NCBI GenBank assembly: GCA_002083555.1
Contig: MSXN01000004.1
Span: forward strand, 191,441-224,515
Source: Nitrospira sp. ST-bin5
GTDB taxonomy: Bacteria > Nitrospirota > Nitrospiria > Nitrospirales > Nitrospiraceae
Length of the DNA: 33,075 bases
Reading direction: 5' to 3'
Position 1 is the stretch's first letter. Each line of letters starts with the position of its first letter. The notes under the pieces were generated by a model. The model was not told the DNA's origin. It did not search any database and saw nothing but the letters and a program-made list of their open reading frames with translations. Of the stretch, positions 1-6,891 are shown in pieces. The translations under genes and the position numbers were made by a program.

Positions 1-236
1 GTGGAAATCGGAATCAAGCCGCCGCGCACCTTGGCGCTGAAGAGACCCTTCATAGTGCGAATCGCCGCTTCGCGTTGACGCAGCAGCGTGGCCAGTTCCT
101 CGGCCGTCGCCTGCTTCAGCCCCACCGCCTCTTCCGGGGCCGGCGTAGTCGTGGTACAGGCAGTGACGAGGAGGCAGAGCAGCAGCGCGAGCAATGCGTG
201 ACGCGTAACGGATAACTTACTCCACAGGATGCTCAA
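1..236 (-). CDS. N-terminal part of a lipoprotein, possibly LolB/DUF4292-like (runs off the window)
   Basis: This is an open frame that enters from the window edge and reads toward position 1, so only the first ~79 residues are visible. It begins with a short basic segment and a hydrophobic stretch (ALLALLLCLL) ending in the lipobox VTAC. A Thr-rich linker and a helical region (ELATLLRQREAAIRTMKGLF) followed by SAKVRGG come next. That pattern, a lipobox then a helix then a beta strand starting near 'FSAKVRG', recalls outer-membrane lipoprotein LolB/DUF4292-type proteins, but too little is present to name it. No ATG is available. The best start is TTG at 234-236, giving MSILWSKLSV, and this TTG lies inside the terminal arm of the dispersed repeat at 226-413. 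Confidence in a lipoprotein is good; confidence in start and family is modest. Confidence 0.6.
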   Translation of the reverse strand, partial: MSILWSKLSVTRHALLALLLCLLVTACTTTTPAPEEAVGLKQATAEELATLLRQREAAIRTMKGLFSAKVRGGLIPIS

Positions 237-413
237 AACGTTCGTCCAGCAAGGCCGCAGCGAGCGAAGGGCCGAGGAGGTACATACCAAGCTTCGCTCG
301 ACCCGCTCGCTTCGATCACATGCGAGCGGATAGGCACTTTGCCTCAAGTGGGCTTCGTACGTTGAGGGTCTGAACGATGCGAGAACGATGCTGGCGGACG
401 TTTTCAGCATCCT
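226..413. repeat. Dispersed inverted repeat, copy 1 (long form)
   Basis: The outer arms at 226-251 and 389-413 are near-perfect reverse complements (AGGATGCT.AAAACGT.CG.CCAGCA, with two substitutions and one extra base). An inner perfect 8-bp hairpin lies at 303-310 and 322-329, and a smaller one reads AGGCA-CTT-TGCCT. A shorter relative occurs at 28552-28672 and shares the segment CAGCAAGGCCGCAGCG and the segment ending GCGAGAACG. The repeat fills the whole radA-lipoprotein gap. Its right end covers the last bases of the radA stop codon, and its left end supplies the likely TTG start of the lipoprotein. It contains no gene. It may act as a transcript-end hairpin or be a non-autonomous mobile repeat. 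Confidence 0.8.
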
Positions 414-1776
414 ATTTCTCAAACACGACATCGAGCGCCTCTCCCACTTCGTTAATCCCAATCAACTCAATCCCATCGATCGGATCGACCTTGGCCAGAT
501 TCCGTTCCGGCAACAGACAGCGTTTGAATCCCATTTTGGCCGCTTCCCGTATCCGCAACTCTGCCTGGCTCACGGCCCGCACCTCTCCGCCAAGGCCGAC
601 TTCTCCCAATACCAATAAACCCGGCTCAATGGCTACTTCGCGGAGACTGGACGTGACCGCCGCGACAATCCCGAGATCGATCGCCGGCTCATCGATATGC
701 ATGCCACCGACGACATTCACATAGACATCCTGCCCGGAGAGATGCATCCCTAAGCGCTTCTCCATCACCGCGAGCAAGAGCGAGACTCGGCTTAACTCAA
801 CCCCATTAGCCACACGCTTCGGCATGGCATAACTCGTGGACGACACCAGCGCTTGCAGCTCGACGAGGATCGGCCTGGTTCCTTCCAGACTCGACACCAC
901 GACTGACCCGGTACTGTGCTGCGGCCGCTCGGCCAGAAACAATTCAGAGGGATTGGCCACTTCTTCAAGGCCGCCATCCTTCATTTCAAACACACCGATC
1001 TCGTTGGTCGAGCCGAAGCGATTCTTGACCGCACGCAAAATCCGATAGCTATGGCCTTTATCGCCTTCGAAATAGAGCACCGTATCGACGATGTGCTCAA
1101 GTAACCGTGGACCGGCGATCGCCCCTTCTTTCGTCACATGCCCGATGATGAACACCGGCACACCTGCCCGCTTCGCAAACGACATGAGCTGGCCGGCGAC
1201 TTCCTGCACCTGGCTGATGCTGCCGGGGGCTGAGGTAATCTGCTCCGTAAAGACCGTTTGAATAGAATCGACGACGAGCGCGGCCGGCTGAATTTCCTGC
1301 ACGGCTTTGAGAATCTGCTCCAGCGAGGTTTCCGCCAGGATCAAGAGGTTCGGATGTTCGATGCCCAGCCGTTGCCCGCGCATTTTGATCTGGCGAGGCG
1401 ACTCCTCACCAGACACATAGAGAACCGGCGCTTCCTTCGAGGCCAACCGCGGTAAGGCCTGCAGCAACAACGTGGTCTTGCCGATCCCGGGATCGCCGCC
1501 GATCAGAATGACCGCGCCGGGAATCACGCCTCCGCCCAGGACCCGGTCGAACTCGCTGATCTGCGTGAGCCGGCGGTCTTCTCCCACCACTTCGATTTCG
1601 GCAATCGGCGTGGCCTTGGCCTGCGCCATCTTCATGGCCACCGGACGCCCCTTGCCGGTCGGCGCCTGCCGCTCTTCTTTCATCGTGTTCCAGCCGCCGC
1701 AATCGGGACAGCGCCCGATCCATCGCGGGGATTGATGCCCGCAGGACTGGCAGGAAAAGCTGGTCTTCGCACGCAT
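412..1776 (-). CDS. radA: DNA repair protein RadA (Sms), branch-migration ATPase
   Basis: RadA is a RecA-related hexameric ATPase that promotes branch migration of recombination intermediates in the cytoplasm. All family hallmarks are visible in the 454 residues. There is an N-terminal C4 zinc finger (Cys9, Cys12, Cys23, Cys26), a Walker A GGDPGIGKTT at 93-102, a Walker B LVVDS near 167-171, and the RadA-specific KNRFG motif at 251-255. A C-terminal Lon-protease-like domain (about 280-454) follows and begins near the segment QHSTGSVVVSSLEG. The length is normal for the family. The start ATG at 1774-1776 is directly followed by the zinc finger, as in other RadA proteins. The stop codon abuts the dispersed repeat at 226-413. 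Upstream, 1777-1890 holds no gene I can support. Confidence 0.97.
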   Translation of the reverse strand: MRAKTSFSCQSCGHQSPRWIGRCPDCGGWNTMKEERQAPTGKGRPVAMKMAQAKATPIAEIEVVGEDRRLTQISEFDRVLGGGVIPGAVILIGGDPGIGKTTLLLQALPRLASKEAPVLYVSGEESPRQIKMRGQRLGIEHPNLLILAETSLEQILKAVQEIQPAALVVDSIQTVFTEQITSAPGSISQVQEVAGQLMSFAKRAGVPVFIIGHVTKEGAIAGPRLLEHIVDTVLYFEGDKGHSYRILRAVKNRFGSTNEIGVFEMKDGGLEEVANPSELFLAERPQHSTGSVVVSSLEGTRPILVELQALVSSTSYAMPKRVANGVELSRVSLLLAVMEKRLGMHLSGQDVYVNVVGGMHIDEPAIDLGIVAAVTSSLREVAIEPGLLVLGEVGLGGEVRAVSQAELRIREAAKMGFKRCLLPERNLAKVDPIDGIELIGINEVGEALDVVFEK

Positions 1777-1890
1777 TCGAGAAGCCTCAATAGGATGGAA
1801 ATCCGACGCGTATAGTAAAGGAGAGAAGCGGTGAATGGAAGATACGAGGGCTGCACTAACCTGTGCACACCGCCTTAACGAGGATTCGGC

Positions 1891-2049
1891 TTATCTGTGG
1901 TGATTGATTTCAGCTTCCTTGAGCCACATCGCATCAAGCGCGGGATTGGGCTGGTCAAGACTGGCAATCAGACCTTCCACCAACGCCGCACGGTCATTGG
2001 ACGGAAGTTCAAGGGCCTGATGCAAAATAGCTTTTGCTGATTGGGGCAT
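1891..2049 (-). pseudogene. Truncated addiction-module antitoxin (TIGR02574/PF09720-like)
   Basis: A 52-codon reading frame, too short to be an obvious gene, starts at ATG 2047-2049 behind a good ribosome site (GGAG, seven bases upstream). It encodes MPQSAKAILHQALELP and continues SNDRAALVEGLIASLD, the typical start of the small unstable antitoxins that pair with RelE/ParE toxins. Family members usually run ~70-80 residues and continue past the WLKEAE motif into a toxin-binding tail. Here the frame stops a few residues after MWLKEAE, so the tail is missing, and no toxin gene follows. A second, more decayed copy lies at 2877-2948. Both have similar upstream DNA, so this is one member of a duplication. 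It could still be expressed as a short orphan DNA-binding remnant. Confidence 0.65.
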
Positions 2050-2240
2050 AACCATCTCCATAAGGATCGCCTAAAACTGTACCAGCGATATTCTATGAAA
2101 CCTACCGCTCAGTCTTCACCTGCCACGGCAATATGGAGGAACTTTCTTGGCGGCTTGCAGAAGCGCCTATTTAGGGAAGGACATATACGCGTTTCTTCTC
2201 AAACATCTCACATGGTCGCCCGCGAAAACTCAGAATGTCG
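1985..2240. repeat. Direct repeat A (~255 bp), partner of 2884-3138
   Basis: This segment matches 2884-3138 in the same orientation over its whole length with scattered substitutions and small indels. The stretch CGGTCATTGGACGGAAGTTC is identical in both, as are ATTGGGGCATAACCA and the segment beginning CATCTCACATG. It covers the first ~20 codons of the antitoxin remnant and about 190 bp upstream of it. The intervening ~640 bp carry the higBA-like pair. The plus-strand reading frames through the two repeats are not conserved in length and do not look coding. Confidence 0.85.
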
Positions 2241-2266
2241 CCATTTATTTCCCGCCGGAGTACCAG

Positions 2267-2560
2267 TTAGGCCGCTGTGAGCCGGACTTTCCCGACTTTG
2301 CCGAGCTTCACATGCTGCCTGGCTTGCCAGAGATCGTGGTTGTACTGCATGGCAAGCCAACTCTCCGGAGAACGGCCAAGCGCCTTGGAAAGGCGTAGCG
2401 CCATTTCAGGACTGATACGGCTCGAACCCGTAAGAATGCGATTCAGCGTTGAAGCAGCCACACCGAGCTTGCCGGCCAAGGTGCGACCGCTCAGATTGTT
2501 GGGCTCCAAATAGACCTGGATAATAAACTCGCCGGGATGGGGAGGATTGTGCATAGCCAT
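2267..2560 (-). CDS. higA: HigA-family antitoxin (XRE helix-turn-helix)
   Basis: A 97-residue cytoplasmic DNA-binding protein that should neutralise the toxin encoded just upstream and repress their shared promoter. It opens with the HigA signature HPGEF (residues 8-12). A helix-turn-helix follows (about 24-50: GRTLAGKLGVAASTLNRIL), then the family motif ISPEMALRLSKALGRSPESW. The tail is short and basic (KLGKVGKVRLTAA). Its ATG overlaps the toxin stop codon by one base (TAATG), which indicates translational coupling. The toxin-before-antitoxin order is typical of hig loci. The pair sits between the two direct repeats, so it may have entered as a unit. The family call is firm; function in this strain is inferred. 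Confidence 0.9.
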   Translation of the reverse strand: MAMHNPPHPGEFIIQVYLEPNNLSGRTLAGKLGVAASTLNRILTGSSRISPEMALRLSKALGRSPESWLAMQYNHDLWQARQHVKLGKVGKVRLTAA

Positions 2561-2838
2561 TAGTGGTAGTCCTCATAATCCAAGACGTAGGCGTGTCCGT
2601 CTTTGAACGTGAAGGTTAAGCGCCAGCTTCCATTTATCCACACAGACCATCGACCGCGCTCCGATCCCTTCAAGGGATGTAGTCGGAATCCTGGAACGTT
2701 CATGTCCTCAATGGACAGAGCCGTGTCCAAGGCGGCTAACAGCATGCGCAGACGCTTAGAGTGATGCGGTTGGATACCGGCCGCGCTCCCCGACTCAAAG
2801 AACTTCCTCAGCCCCTTGTGTCGGAATGATTGGATCAC
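2560..2838 (-). CDS. higB: RelE/HigB-superfamily toxin (mRNA interferase type)
   Basis: A 92-residue protein of the HigB/RelE fold, whose members cleave mRNA in the ribosomal A site. Visible signatures are the N-terminal IQSFRHKGLRKFFESG, the central LAALDTALSIEDMNVPGFRLHPLKG segment shared with plasmid-type HigB/GraT toxins, and the C-terminal strand pair SVWINGSWRLTFTF and AYVLDYEDYH. The end matches the usual 'V.DYH' C-terminus of this family. The only suitable start is a GTG at 2836-2838 with no clear ribosome site. A weak extended -10 (minus-strand TATATC at 2845-2850) with TTGTTG 17 bp upstream would place transcription start almost at this GTG, so a leaderless message is possible but weakly supported. 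It is followed immediately by its antitoxin. Confidence 0.88.
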   Translation of the reverse strand: MIQSFRHKGLRKFFESGSAAGIQPHHSKRLRMLLAALDTALSIEDMNVPGFRLHPLKGSERGRWSVWINGSWRLTFTFKDGHAYVLDYEDYH

Positions 2839-2876
2839 CTGCCAGATATAGCATGCTGCGCATCACGCAACAAGTC

Positions 2877-2948
2877 CTACCACGCCACACGGTCATTGGA
2901 CGGAAGTTCAAGGGCCTGAGGCAAAATGGCTTTTGTTGATTGGGGCAT
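2877..2948 (-). pseudogene. Decayed second copy of the addiction-module antitoxin
   Basis: Starting at ATG 2946-2948 the frame reads MPQSTKAILPQALELP, then SNDRVAW and a stop after 23 codons. It is clearly a duplicate of the remnant at 1891-2049, with three substitutions in the first 22 residues. A one-base deletion around the VAW codons disrupts the frame, and similarity to the other copy fades soon after. The higB-like toxin start lies only 38 bp further on, so the remnant's former upstream region may now serve as the promoter region for higBA. It is nonfunctional as a protein. Confidence 0.65.
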
Positions 2949-3138
2949 AACCACTTCCACCAGAGTCACTCGAAACTGTGCCAACGATGCGCTATGAAAT
3001 TTACCGCCCAGTCTCCACCTGCATGACAGCATGGAGGAACTTCCCTGGCGACCTGCCTAGACGCCCTGAATCCATGCACGTGCTGGCTTCTTCCCGCACA
3101 TCTCACATGACCACCCACGAAAATTCAGAATTTCCCTA
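2884..3138. repeat. Direct repeat B (~255 bp), partner of 1985-2240
   Basis: Second copy of the duplicated block, offset by about 895-899 bp from copy A. It lies immediately upstream of higBA and ends about 10 bp before the mrr remnant's stop codon. Divergence from copy A is substantial, so the duplication is old or the copies came from different events. Confidence 0.85.
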
Positions 3139-3148
3139 TTGGGGGATC

Positions 3149-4063
3149 CTAGCGCCGATACTCATCGAAGAAGCTGTCGTCGAGATCATAGGTGGTGATC
3201 GGACGCAATCCAAGCTCAAGTGAGGCAAAGAGACTTACCAGCTTCTCACCATCTACAAGTTCGATAGGAGGGGCGCCGTCGCGCGTCGCCTCGCGACGCG
3301 GTTCCGCGCTGAAAAATCCAGCTGTAAGAATCAAGCCCTTATCAGCACGTCCTTGCATCGCGCCGCGGAAATCCCGTACGTGGCTTGGTGAAACAAATCC
3401 CACGTATCGCTTGCATTGAAACAAGACACGAAAACTGACGAATGCATTGAGGGCCAACAGGCCGTGACCATCGATCCCTCAGTCCCCACTTTTACCGGTC
3501 ACGACCACCTGCTCAAATCCTGCTTCTCAAAGTACTCTCTGGCAAAGCCGCTCGAATCCCCCAGGCGGCAGTGCTTGCAAAGTCTTAAGTAACTTGGAGC
3601 GATAGTCGCTGTCTTCAGTGTCCGGCGCCAGCACATCACTTTCCTCGGTGACAGATTCGACAACCGCCTGTGGTGAAGATGGTACAGTTGGTTGCTTGCT
3701 GACGTTGGAAATGGAGATGATTCCTGTATCAGAGCTTCGCGAACTCGCTTGAACCCGATCAACTAGTTCCGTAATGGCAGCCTCGCTAAGCTGCCCAGCT
3801 TGTAGGCCTGCCTCTGTGAGCTTCCAGACACCGTGGCGTGAACGATCGATTAGGCCGCCCTCGGCTAGATAAAAGCGCGCCCAATGCACTTGATTGAGGA
3901 AACGTTGCCCGCCTGCTGGGTTAGTTTGATCGAGGAGATCGGCTCCGACGCGCTCGTTCCTCGCGACCCTCTCGACGACCTCGCGTGGACGCGCCGATCC
4001 GCCAAGTTCACTGAGCGCCCGAAGAACCGGATCGATCCACCTGGAAAATTCTGGACCAGTCAT
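3149..4063 (-). pseudogene. mrr: mrr restriction endonuclease, interrupted by two in-frame TGA codons
   Basis: Mrr is a type IV restriction enzyme that cuts modified DNA. From ATG 4061-4063 (MTGPEFSRWIDPVLRAL) the frame aligns with the E. coli Mrr start MTVPTYDKFIEPVLRYL. It carries the N-terminal winged-helix domain to ~residue 105, then an acidic linker. The catalytic Mrr_cat domain (PD-(D/E)xK) follows, with GKSGD-x-GIDG and the FQCKRY catalytic strand. The total is 304 sense-or-stop codons, the size of E. coli Mrr. One frame holds throughout, but TGA occurs at 3527-3529 (after FERLCQRVL, where Arg is expected) and at 3479-3481 (in GD-stop-GID, where Gly is expected). Both fit single-base changes from CGA and GGA. 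Other genes here end in TGA, so these are real stops. A TTG 33 bp upstream could extend the start but aligns less well. Confidence 0.85.
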
Positions 4064-4265
4064 ATCACGAATAGAAGATCGTGGTCGTTCTAGCAATAAT
4101 TAGACTGATCCGCACAACATGCGGAGTTCTAATTTTCTATCCGTATACCACGCCTCGGAAGTTCTTGTCGAAAATCTGCTTGCCCTCCTTGCATTCAAGG
4201 ACCTCCTTCGTTTGCCACTTCCCCCCTCACCAGAGCGGAAGGCAGCTTGACAAGCGGGCGACTAG

Positions 4266-4319
4266 ATGGTCCTTCACTGCGCGCGCCTGAAGAGACCTCA
4301 AACTGTCACTTCTCAAGGG
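4266..4319 (+). repeat. Half-element of the TTC-CTGCGCGC hairpin family (H0)
   Basis: The segment GGTCCTTCACTGCGCGC resembles the left arm of the adjacent full hairpin (TTCTTCACTGCGCGC). It is followed by GCCTGAAGAGACC, which pairs back weakly with GGTC and TCA. No matching right half of the family is present, so it appears to be a solo or decayed left end. The rest of 4097-4265 holds no gene or clear signal I can support, apart from a pyrimidine-rich stretch (CTTCCCCCCTC, around 4219) that also precedes other family members. Confidence 0.5.
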
Positions 4320-4411
4320 GGAGTAGCCGGACTGTTCTTCACTGCGCGCATTGAGGGAGCACCGTTTCATCGTGAGGCCTCAGCGAGCGAGAAGAATGGT
4401 CCGGCTACTCC
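4320..4411 (+). repeat. Long hairpin repeat, family copy H1
   Basis: The outer arms GGAGTAGCCGGAC (4320-4332) and GTCCGGCTACTCC (4399-4411) are perfect 13-bp reverse complements. Two G-U-type positions and TTCTTC/GAAGAA extend the pairing inward. The family core (CTGCGCGCATTGAGG paired with CCTCAGCGAGCG) continues it, and a short CAC/GTG closing pair leaves a small loop. The element belongs with the copies at 31165, 31932 and 32934. It lies about 60 bp past the stop of the minus-strand gene at 4471-5325 and could affect that transcript's 3' end, but no U-tract is present. Confidence 0.8.
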
Positions 4412-4470
4412 TCTTCCCATCCTTCCGAGGCCGCGCGTTGCGCGAGTAAGAAAGGCAATCCGGTCGCCCA

Positions 4471-5325
4471 CTATAACTTCTTCCGAATCTCTTTCCATTC
4501 CTTCGCCACTTTGGCTTTGCGCGGGGCTTCCCCTTTGGCCGGCTCTGGCACCATCACGGCCGCCAACCGTCGTTGGAGAAAGGCCTCGGCGAAGGCTTTG
4601 CTTCGACCGATGCCGGTCTTGACGGTTTTCCATCCGTCCGCGTGCAAGGCATCGATCGCTGTCCCGAAGGCCTGCTCGCCCCCCGGCACAACCAGGACAT
4701 AGCCGGCAGGGAACTTGTGCAGCTTCAACCATTCCCGCGAGGACTCGCTGGCCTGAAAACGATCGCCGCCGAAGGAGGCCGACGGCACGACATACATCAC
4801 GCGATAATAAAACTGAGTGAGTTTTCCGAGCTCATCGGCGGCGTCAGGGAGCGGCGTCCCCTCCGGCTCGGGCTTGCTGCGGGCATCCGATAGGGCTTTA
4901 TTCGTCTGCGGCGCGTCCATGAGCGCGGCCAACTCGACTGCCACGATCGGATTCCGCCGCTCCCAGATCGCGAGATGCCCCAGGCCTTCGGTCGGCGCCA
5001 CGCGTCCGCTCTCACCGACTCGCACCTGCACCGGAATAATGCCCTGCGCCTTCGGAGTGAACGGCAGCCGCGCCGTCCCGTCTTCACCGGTCACCGCGGT
5101 CGCCACCACTTTCCCATAGACGAGCAATTCGAGCGGCTCGCCTCCCAGTCCCGCAGAGACCGCCGGCCCCCGCGACATCAGCCGCGCCTCGACCATCACT
5201 ATCTGATTGGGTGACGACAAACTGTCGTTGACCAGGAGTGTCGCCGGAGCGGTTCCTGCCGCACCAGCAGTACCAAGAGGACTGAGGACTATGGCAAGGG
5301 AAAAGAGACAGACGGTGCGGAACAT
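4471..5325 (-). CDS. Exported protein of unknown function
   Basis: A 284-residue protein starting at ATG 5323-5325, with GAGGT ten bases upstream. It has an N-terminal signal peptide (FRTVCLFSLAIVLSPLG, then Ala-rich with likely cleavage after AGAAG), so it should be periplasmic or outer-membrane associated. Residues ~35-110 look beta-rich and resemble an immunoglobulin-like or carboxypeptidase-regulatory fold (VYGKVVATAVTGEDGTARLPF, QVRVGESG). Residues ~180-265 contain YVLVVPGGEQAFGTAIDALHADGW, and the C-terminus is Lys-rich. I do not recognise a named family. It is the last gene of the seven-gene operon, 26 bp after the peroxiredoxin stop. A much longer upstream extension of this frame overlaps bcp and is not a plausible start. 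Confidence 0.8.
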   Translation of the reverse strand: MFRTVCLFSLAIVLSPLGTAGAAGTAPATLLVNDSLSSPNQIVMVEARLMSRGPAVSAGLGGEPLELLVYGKVVATAVTGEDGTARLPFTPKAQGIIPVQVRVGESGRVAPTEGLGHLAIWERRNPIVAVELAALMDAPQTNKALSDARSKPEPEGTPLPDAADELGKLTQFYYRVMYVVPSASFGGDRFQASESSREWLKLHKFPAGYVLVVPGGEQAFGTAIDALHADGWKTVKTGIGRSKAFAEAFLQRRLAAVMVPEPAKGEAPRKAKVAKEWKEIRKKL

Positions 5326-5351
5326 GTGGCGTATGACCTCACGCACGGGCG

Positions 5352-5825
5352 TTATGCGCGCAAGGCGGCCAAGACCTCGTCGACATGGCCATCGACTTTG
5401 ACCTTCCGAAAGATGGCCTTCAGCTTGCCCTCGGCATCGATGACGAACGTGCTCCGTTCGATGCCCATGTATTTCCTGCCGTACATGCTCTTTTCTTTGT
5501 ACACGTCGTACGCCGTCGCGACCGCCTTTTCCAGATCGCTCAGCAGCGTAAACGGCAGGGCATATTTGGCGATAAATTTCTGGTGGGAAGCCTGGCCGTC
5601 GAAACTCACCCCGATCACGACCGCGCCCGCCTTTTTGATCGACGCCATCGCATCGCGAAACCCGCAGGACTCTTTGGTGCACCCCGACGTGTCGTCTTTC
5701 GGATAAAAATACAGCACGACCTGCTTGTCCCTCAGGCTTTTCAAGGTAACTGTCTTCCCGTCCTGATCCGGCAACGAAAATTCCGGCGCCTTCATCCCGA
5801 CTGCGAGTTCCTTGGCCATGCGCAT
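5352..5825 (-). CDS. bcp: Thioredoxin-dependent peroxiredoxin Bcp/PrxQ
   Basis: A 157-residue cytoplasmic peroxiredoxin that reduces hydrogen peroxide and organic peroxides. The catalytic motif is PKDDTSGCTKESCGFRD. The first Cys is peroxidatic, and the Cys five residues later is the resolving residue typical of the PrxQ/Bcp subgroup. The N-terminal GMKAPEFSLPDQDG and the later GIERSTFVIDAEGKL are also diagnostic. Two ATG starts are possible: 5825 lies very close to the AAGG ribosome site, and 5819 (MAKELAVG) is spaced more normally. It sits in an operon 19 bp after a TPR lipoprotein gene. Thioredoxin for recycling is encoded elsewhere in the window (21449-21796). Confidence 0.95.
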   Translation of the reverse strand: MRMAKELAVGMKAPEFSLPDQDGKTVTLKSLRDKQVVLYFYPKDDTSGCTKESCGFRDAMASIKKAGAVVIGVSFDGQASHQKFIAKYALPFTLLSDLEKAVATAYDVYKEKSMYGRKYMGIERSTFVIDAEGKLKAIFRKVKVDGHVDEVLAALRA

Positions 5826-5844
5826 GATCCTTTTTCAGTATGAA

Positions 5845-6288
5845 CTACCGCGGTCCGCTGCCGATGCCGGGCCGCGAGGTTCCGTATGGATGCTCTTTTG
5901 AACTTTTCGGCACGGCAGGGTTCCCATACGGTGAGAGCGCGGGAGAGTCCCAGATAGTCTTGTCACCGGGCGCCAGATTGGCCGCCTCAAGAAAGTGCTG
6001 CCGGGCGGCTTCGGTATCGCCGAGGGCATTGAGCGCCAACGCAAAGTTGTAGTGGGCTTGGCCCGACTGCGGCGCGACGGTCACGGCCTGCTCGAAGTAT
6101 CTCCTGGCTTCCTCGAACTGTTTCGCCTGATACGCCTGGGTGCCTTGCTCCGTCGCGGTAATCGCTTGCGGCTTCACGCCGCCATCCACAAGCGCCAACG
6201 GCACGAGGACGCGCGGCTTCGGCTTCGATGAGCAGGCCCCCATTCCTACCAGCGCGAATACCACACAGACGGTCGTCAGAAGCTTCAT
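5845..6288 (-). CDS. TPR-repeat lipoprotein
   Basis: A 147-residue predicted lipoprotein. ATG 6286-6288 is chosen because a strong ribosome site (AGGGAGG) lies five bases upstream. The signal sequence ends in the lipobox VGMGAC, followed by a charged linker. About two tetratricopeptide repeats span residues ~45-115 (GTQAYQAKQFEEARRYFEQA and HYNFALALNALGDTEAARQH). The C-terminus is Pro/Gly/Ser-rich and looks disordered. TPR lipoproteins act as scaffolds for envelope protein assemblies; the partner here is unknown. It lies in the seven-gene operon between the DUF507 genes and bcp. Confidence 0.88.
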   Translation of the reverse strand: MKLLTTVCVVFALVGMGACSSKPKPRVLVPLALVDGGVKPQAITATEQGTQAYQAKQFEEARRYFEQAVTVAPQSGQAHYNFALALNALGDTEAARQHFLEAANLAPGDKTIWDSPALSPYGNPAVPKSSKEHPYGTSRPGIGSGPR

Positions 6289-6307
6289 CGTGCCTCCCTG
6301 CATGCCG

Positions 6308-6583
6308 CTAGCCCTTTCCATGCTTCCGCAATTCTTCCTCGAATGTCTTCCGGTAGAGCACGTCCCACTCGGAACTCCCCTCGACGATGCCGCGAGAATA
6401 GGAAGCCAGTTTCGCGCGCACTTTCCGGTCGACCCCTTCTTCCTGGGCCAGCTCGACCGCGAGCACCCGCTTGATGTCTTTCAACATGCGGGCATCATCG
6501 CCCTTCTGGCTGACCAGCGGGCTTTTCTTCACCGCCTGGAGAATGACGTGGGAAAGATGGCTGACTTTATCTTCGCTCAACAT
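6308..6583 (-). CDS. DUF507 family protein (second of a tandem pair)
   Basis: A 91-residue, mostly helical, highly charged cytoplasmic protein of the DUF507 family (PF04368), whose function is unknown. Family features are the start LSEDKVSHLSHVIL, the central IKRVLAVELAQEEGVDRKVRAKLASY, and the ending EWDVLYRKTFEEEL. It is paralogous to the protein encoded at 6607-6888, with the same length and motif order at low identity. The two genes are 23 bp apart in one operon, which suggests they may form a heteromer. Confidence 0.85.
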   Translation of the reverse strand: MLSEDKVSHLSHVILQAVKKSPLVSQKGDDARMLKDIKRVLAVELAQEEGVDRKVRAKLASYSRGIVEGSSEWDVLYRKTFEEELRKHGKG

Positions 6584-6606
6584 AATGGCGACTCACCGAT
6601 TACGCA

Positions 6607-6888
6607 TCACAAAATGATGCCCCGCTCACGCACCAGCTTCGTTTTGATCATGGTGAACATACGTTGATAATCGACCTGCCCCTGCTCGATTTGCTTTTCA
6701 TACGCCTTGAGCATTTGCCGGACCTCTGCATTGAGCAGATCTTCGATCCCCAGCTCTGTCGTGATGACCTGCTCCAATGACTCGACGAACGCCTTGCGAT
6801 CGCCTGTGACGTCGAGCTGGCCATCCTGCTGAAGATGCGCGACCACCGACTCGGCCATGTGATGAACCCGATCCTTTGAGATGCGCAT
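6607..6888 (-). CDS. DUF507 family protein (first of a tandem pair)
   Basis: A 93-residue DUF507 (PF04368) protein starting MRISKDRVHHMAESVV, with the central IEDLLNAEVRQMLKAYEKQI and the ending DYQRMFTMIKTKLVRERGIIL. It is predicted to be all-helical and cytoplasmic. Its start lies three bases after the stop of the cyclophilin-like gene, so the two are probably translationally coupled. The family has no established function to my knowledge. Confidence 0.85.
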   Translation of the reverse strand: MRISKDRVHHMAESVVAHLQQDGQLDVTGDRKAFVESLEQVITTELGIEDLLNAEVRQMLKAYEKQIEQGQVDYQRMFTMIKTKLVRERGIIL

Positions 6889-6891
6889 AGG

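Noticed and set aside
2041..3223. Plus-strand reading frames at 2041-2280 and 2978-3223
   Set aside because: They resemble each other only because the DNA is duplicated. Frame length is not conserved, and they run antisense to the antitoxin remnants.
3149..4063. UGA recoded as an amino acid in mrr
   Set aside because: Other intact genes here end in TGA (for example the phosphatase at 8970), there is no selenocysteine context, and the two sites would need different amino acids (Arg and Gly).
4266..4622. Plus-strand frame over the hairpin and the 3' end of the exported-protein gene
   Set aside because: It lies antisense to a convincing signal-peptide protein and across an inverted repeat; composition looks noncoding.
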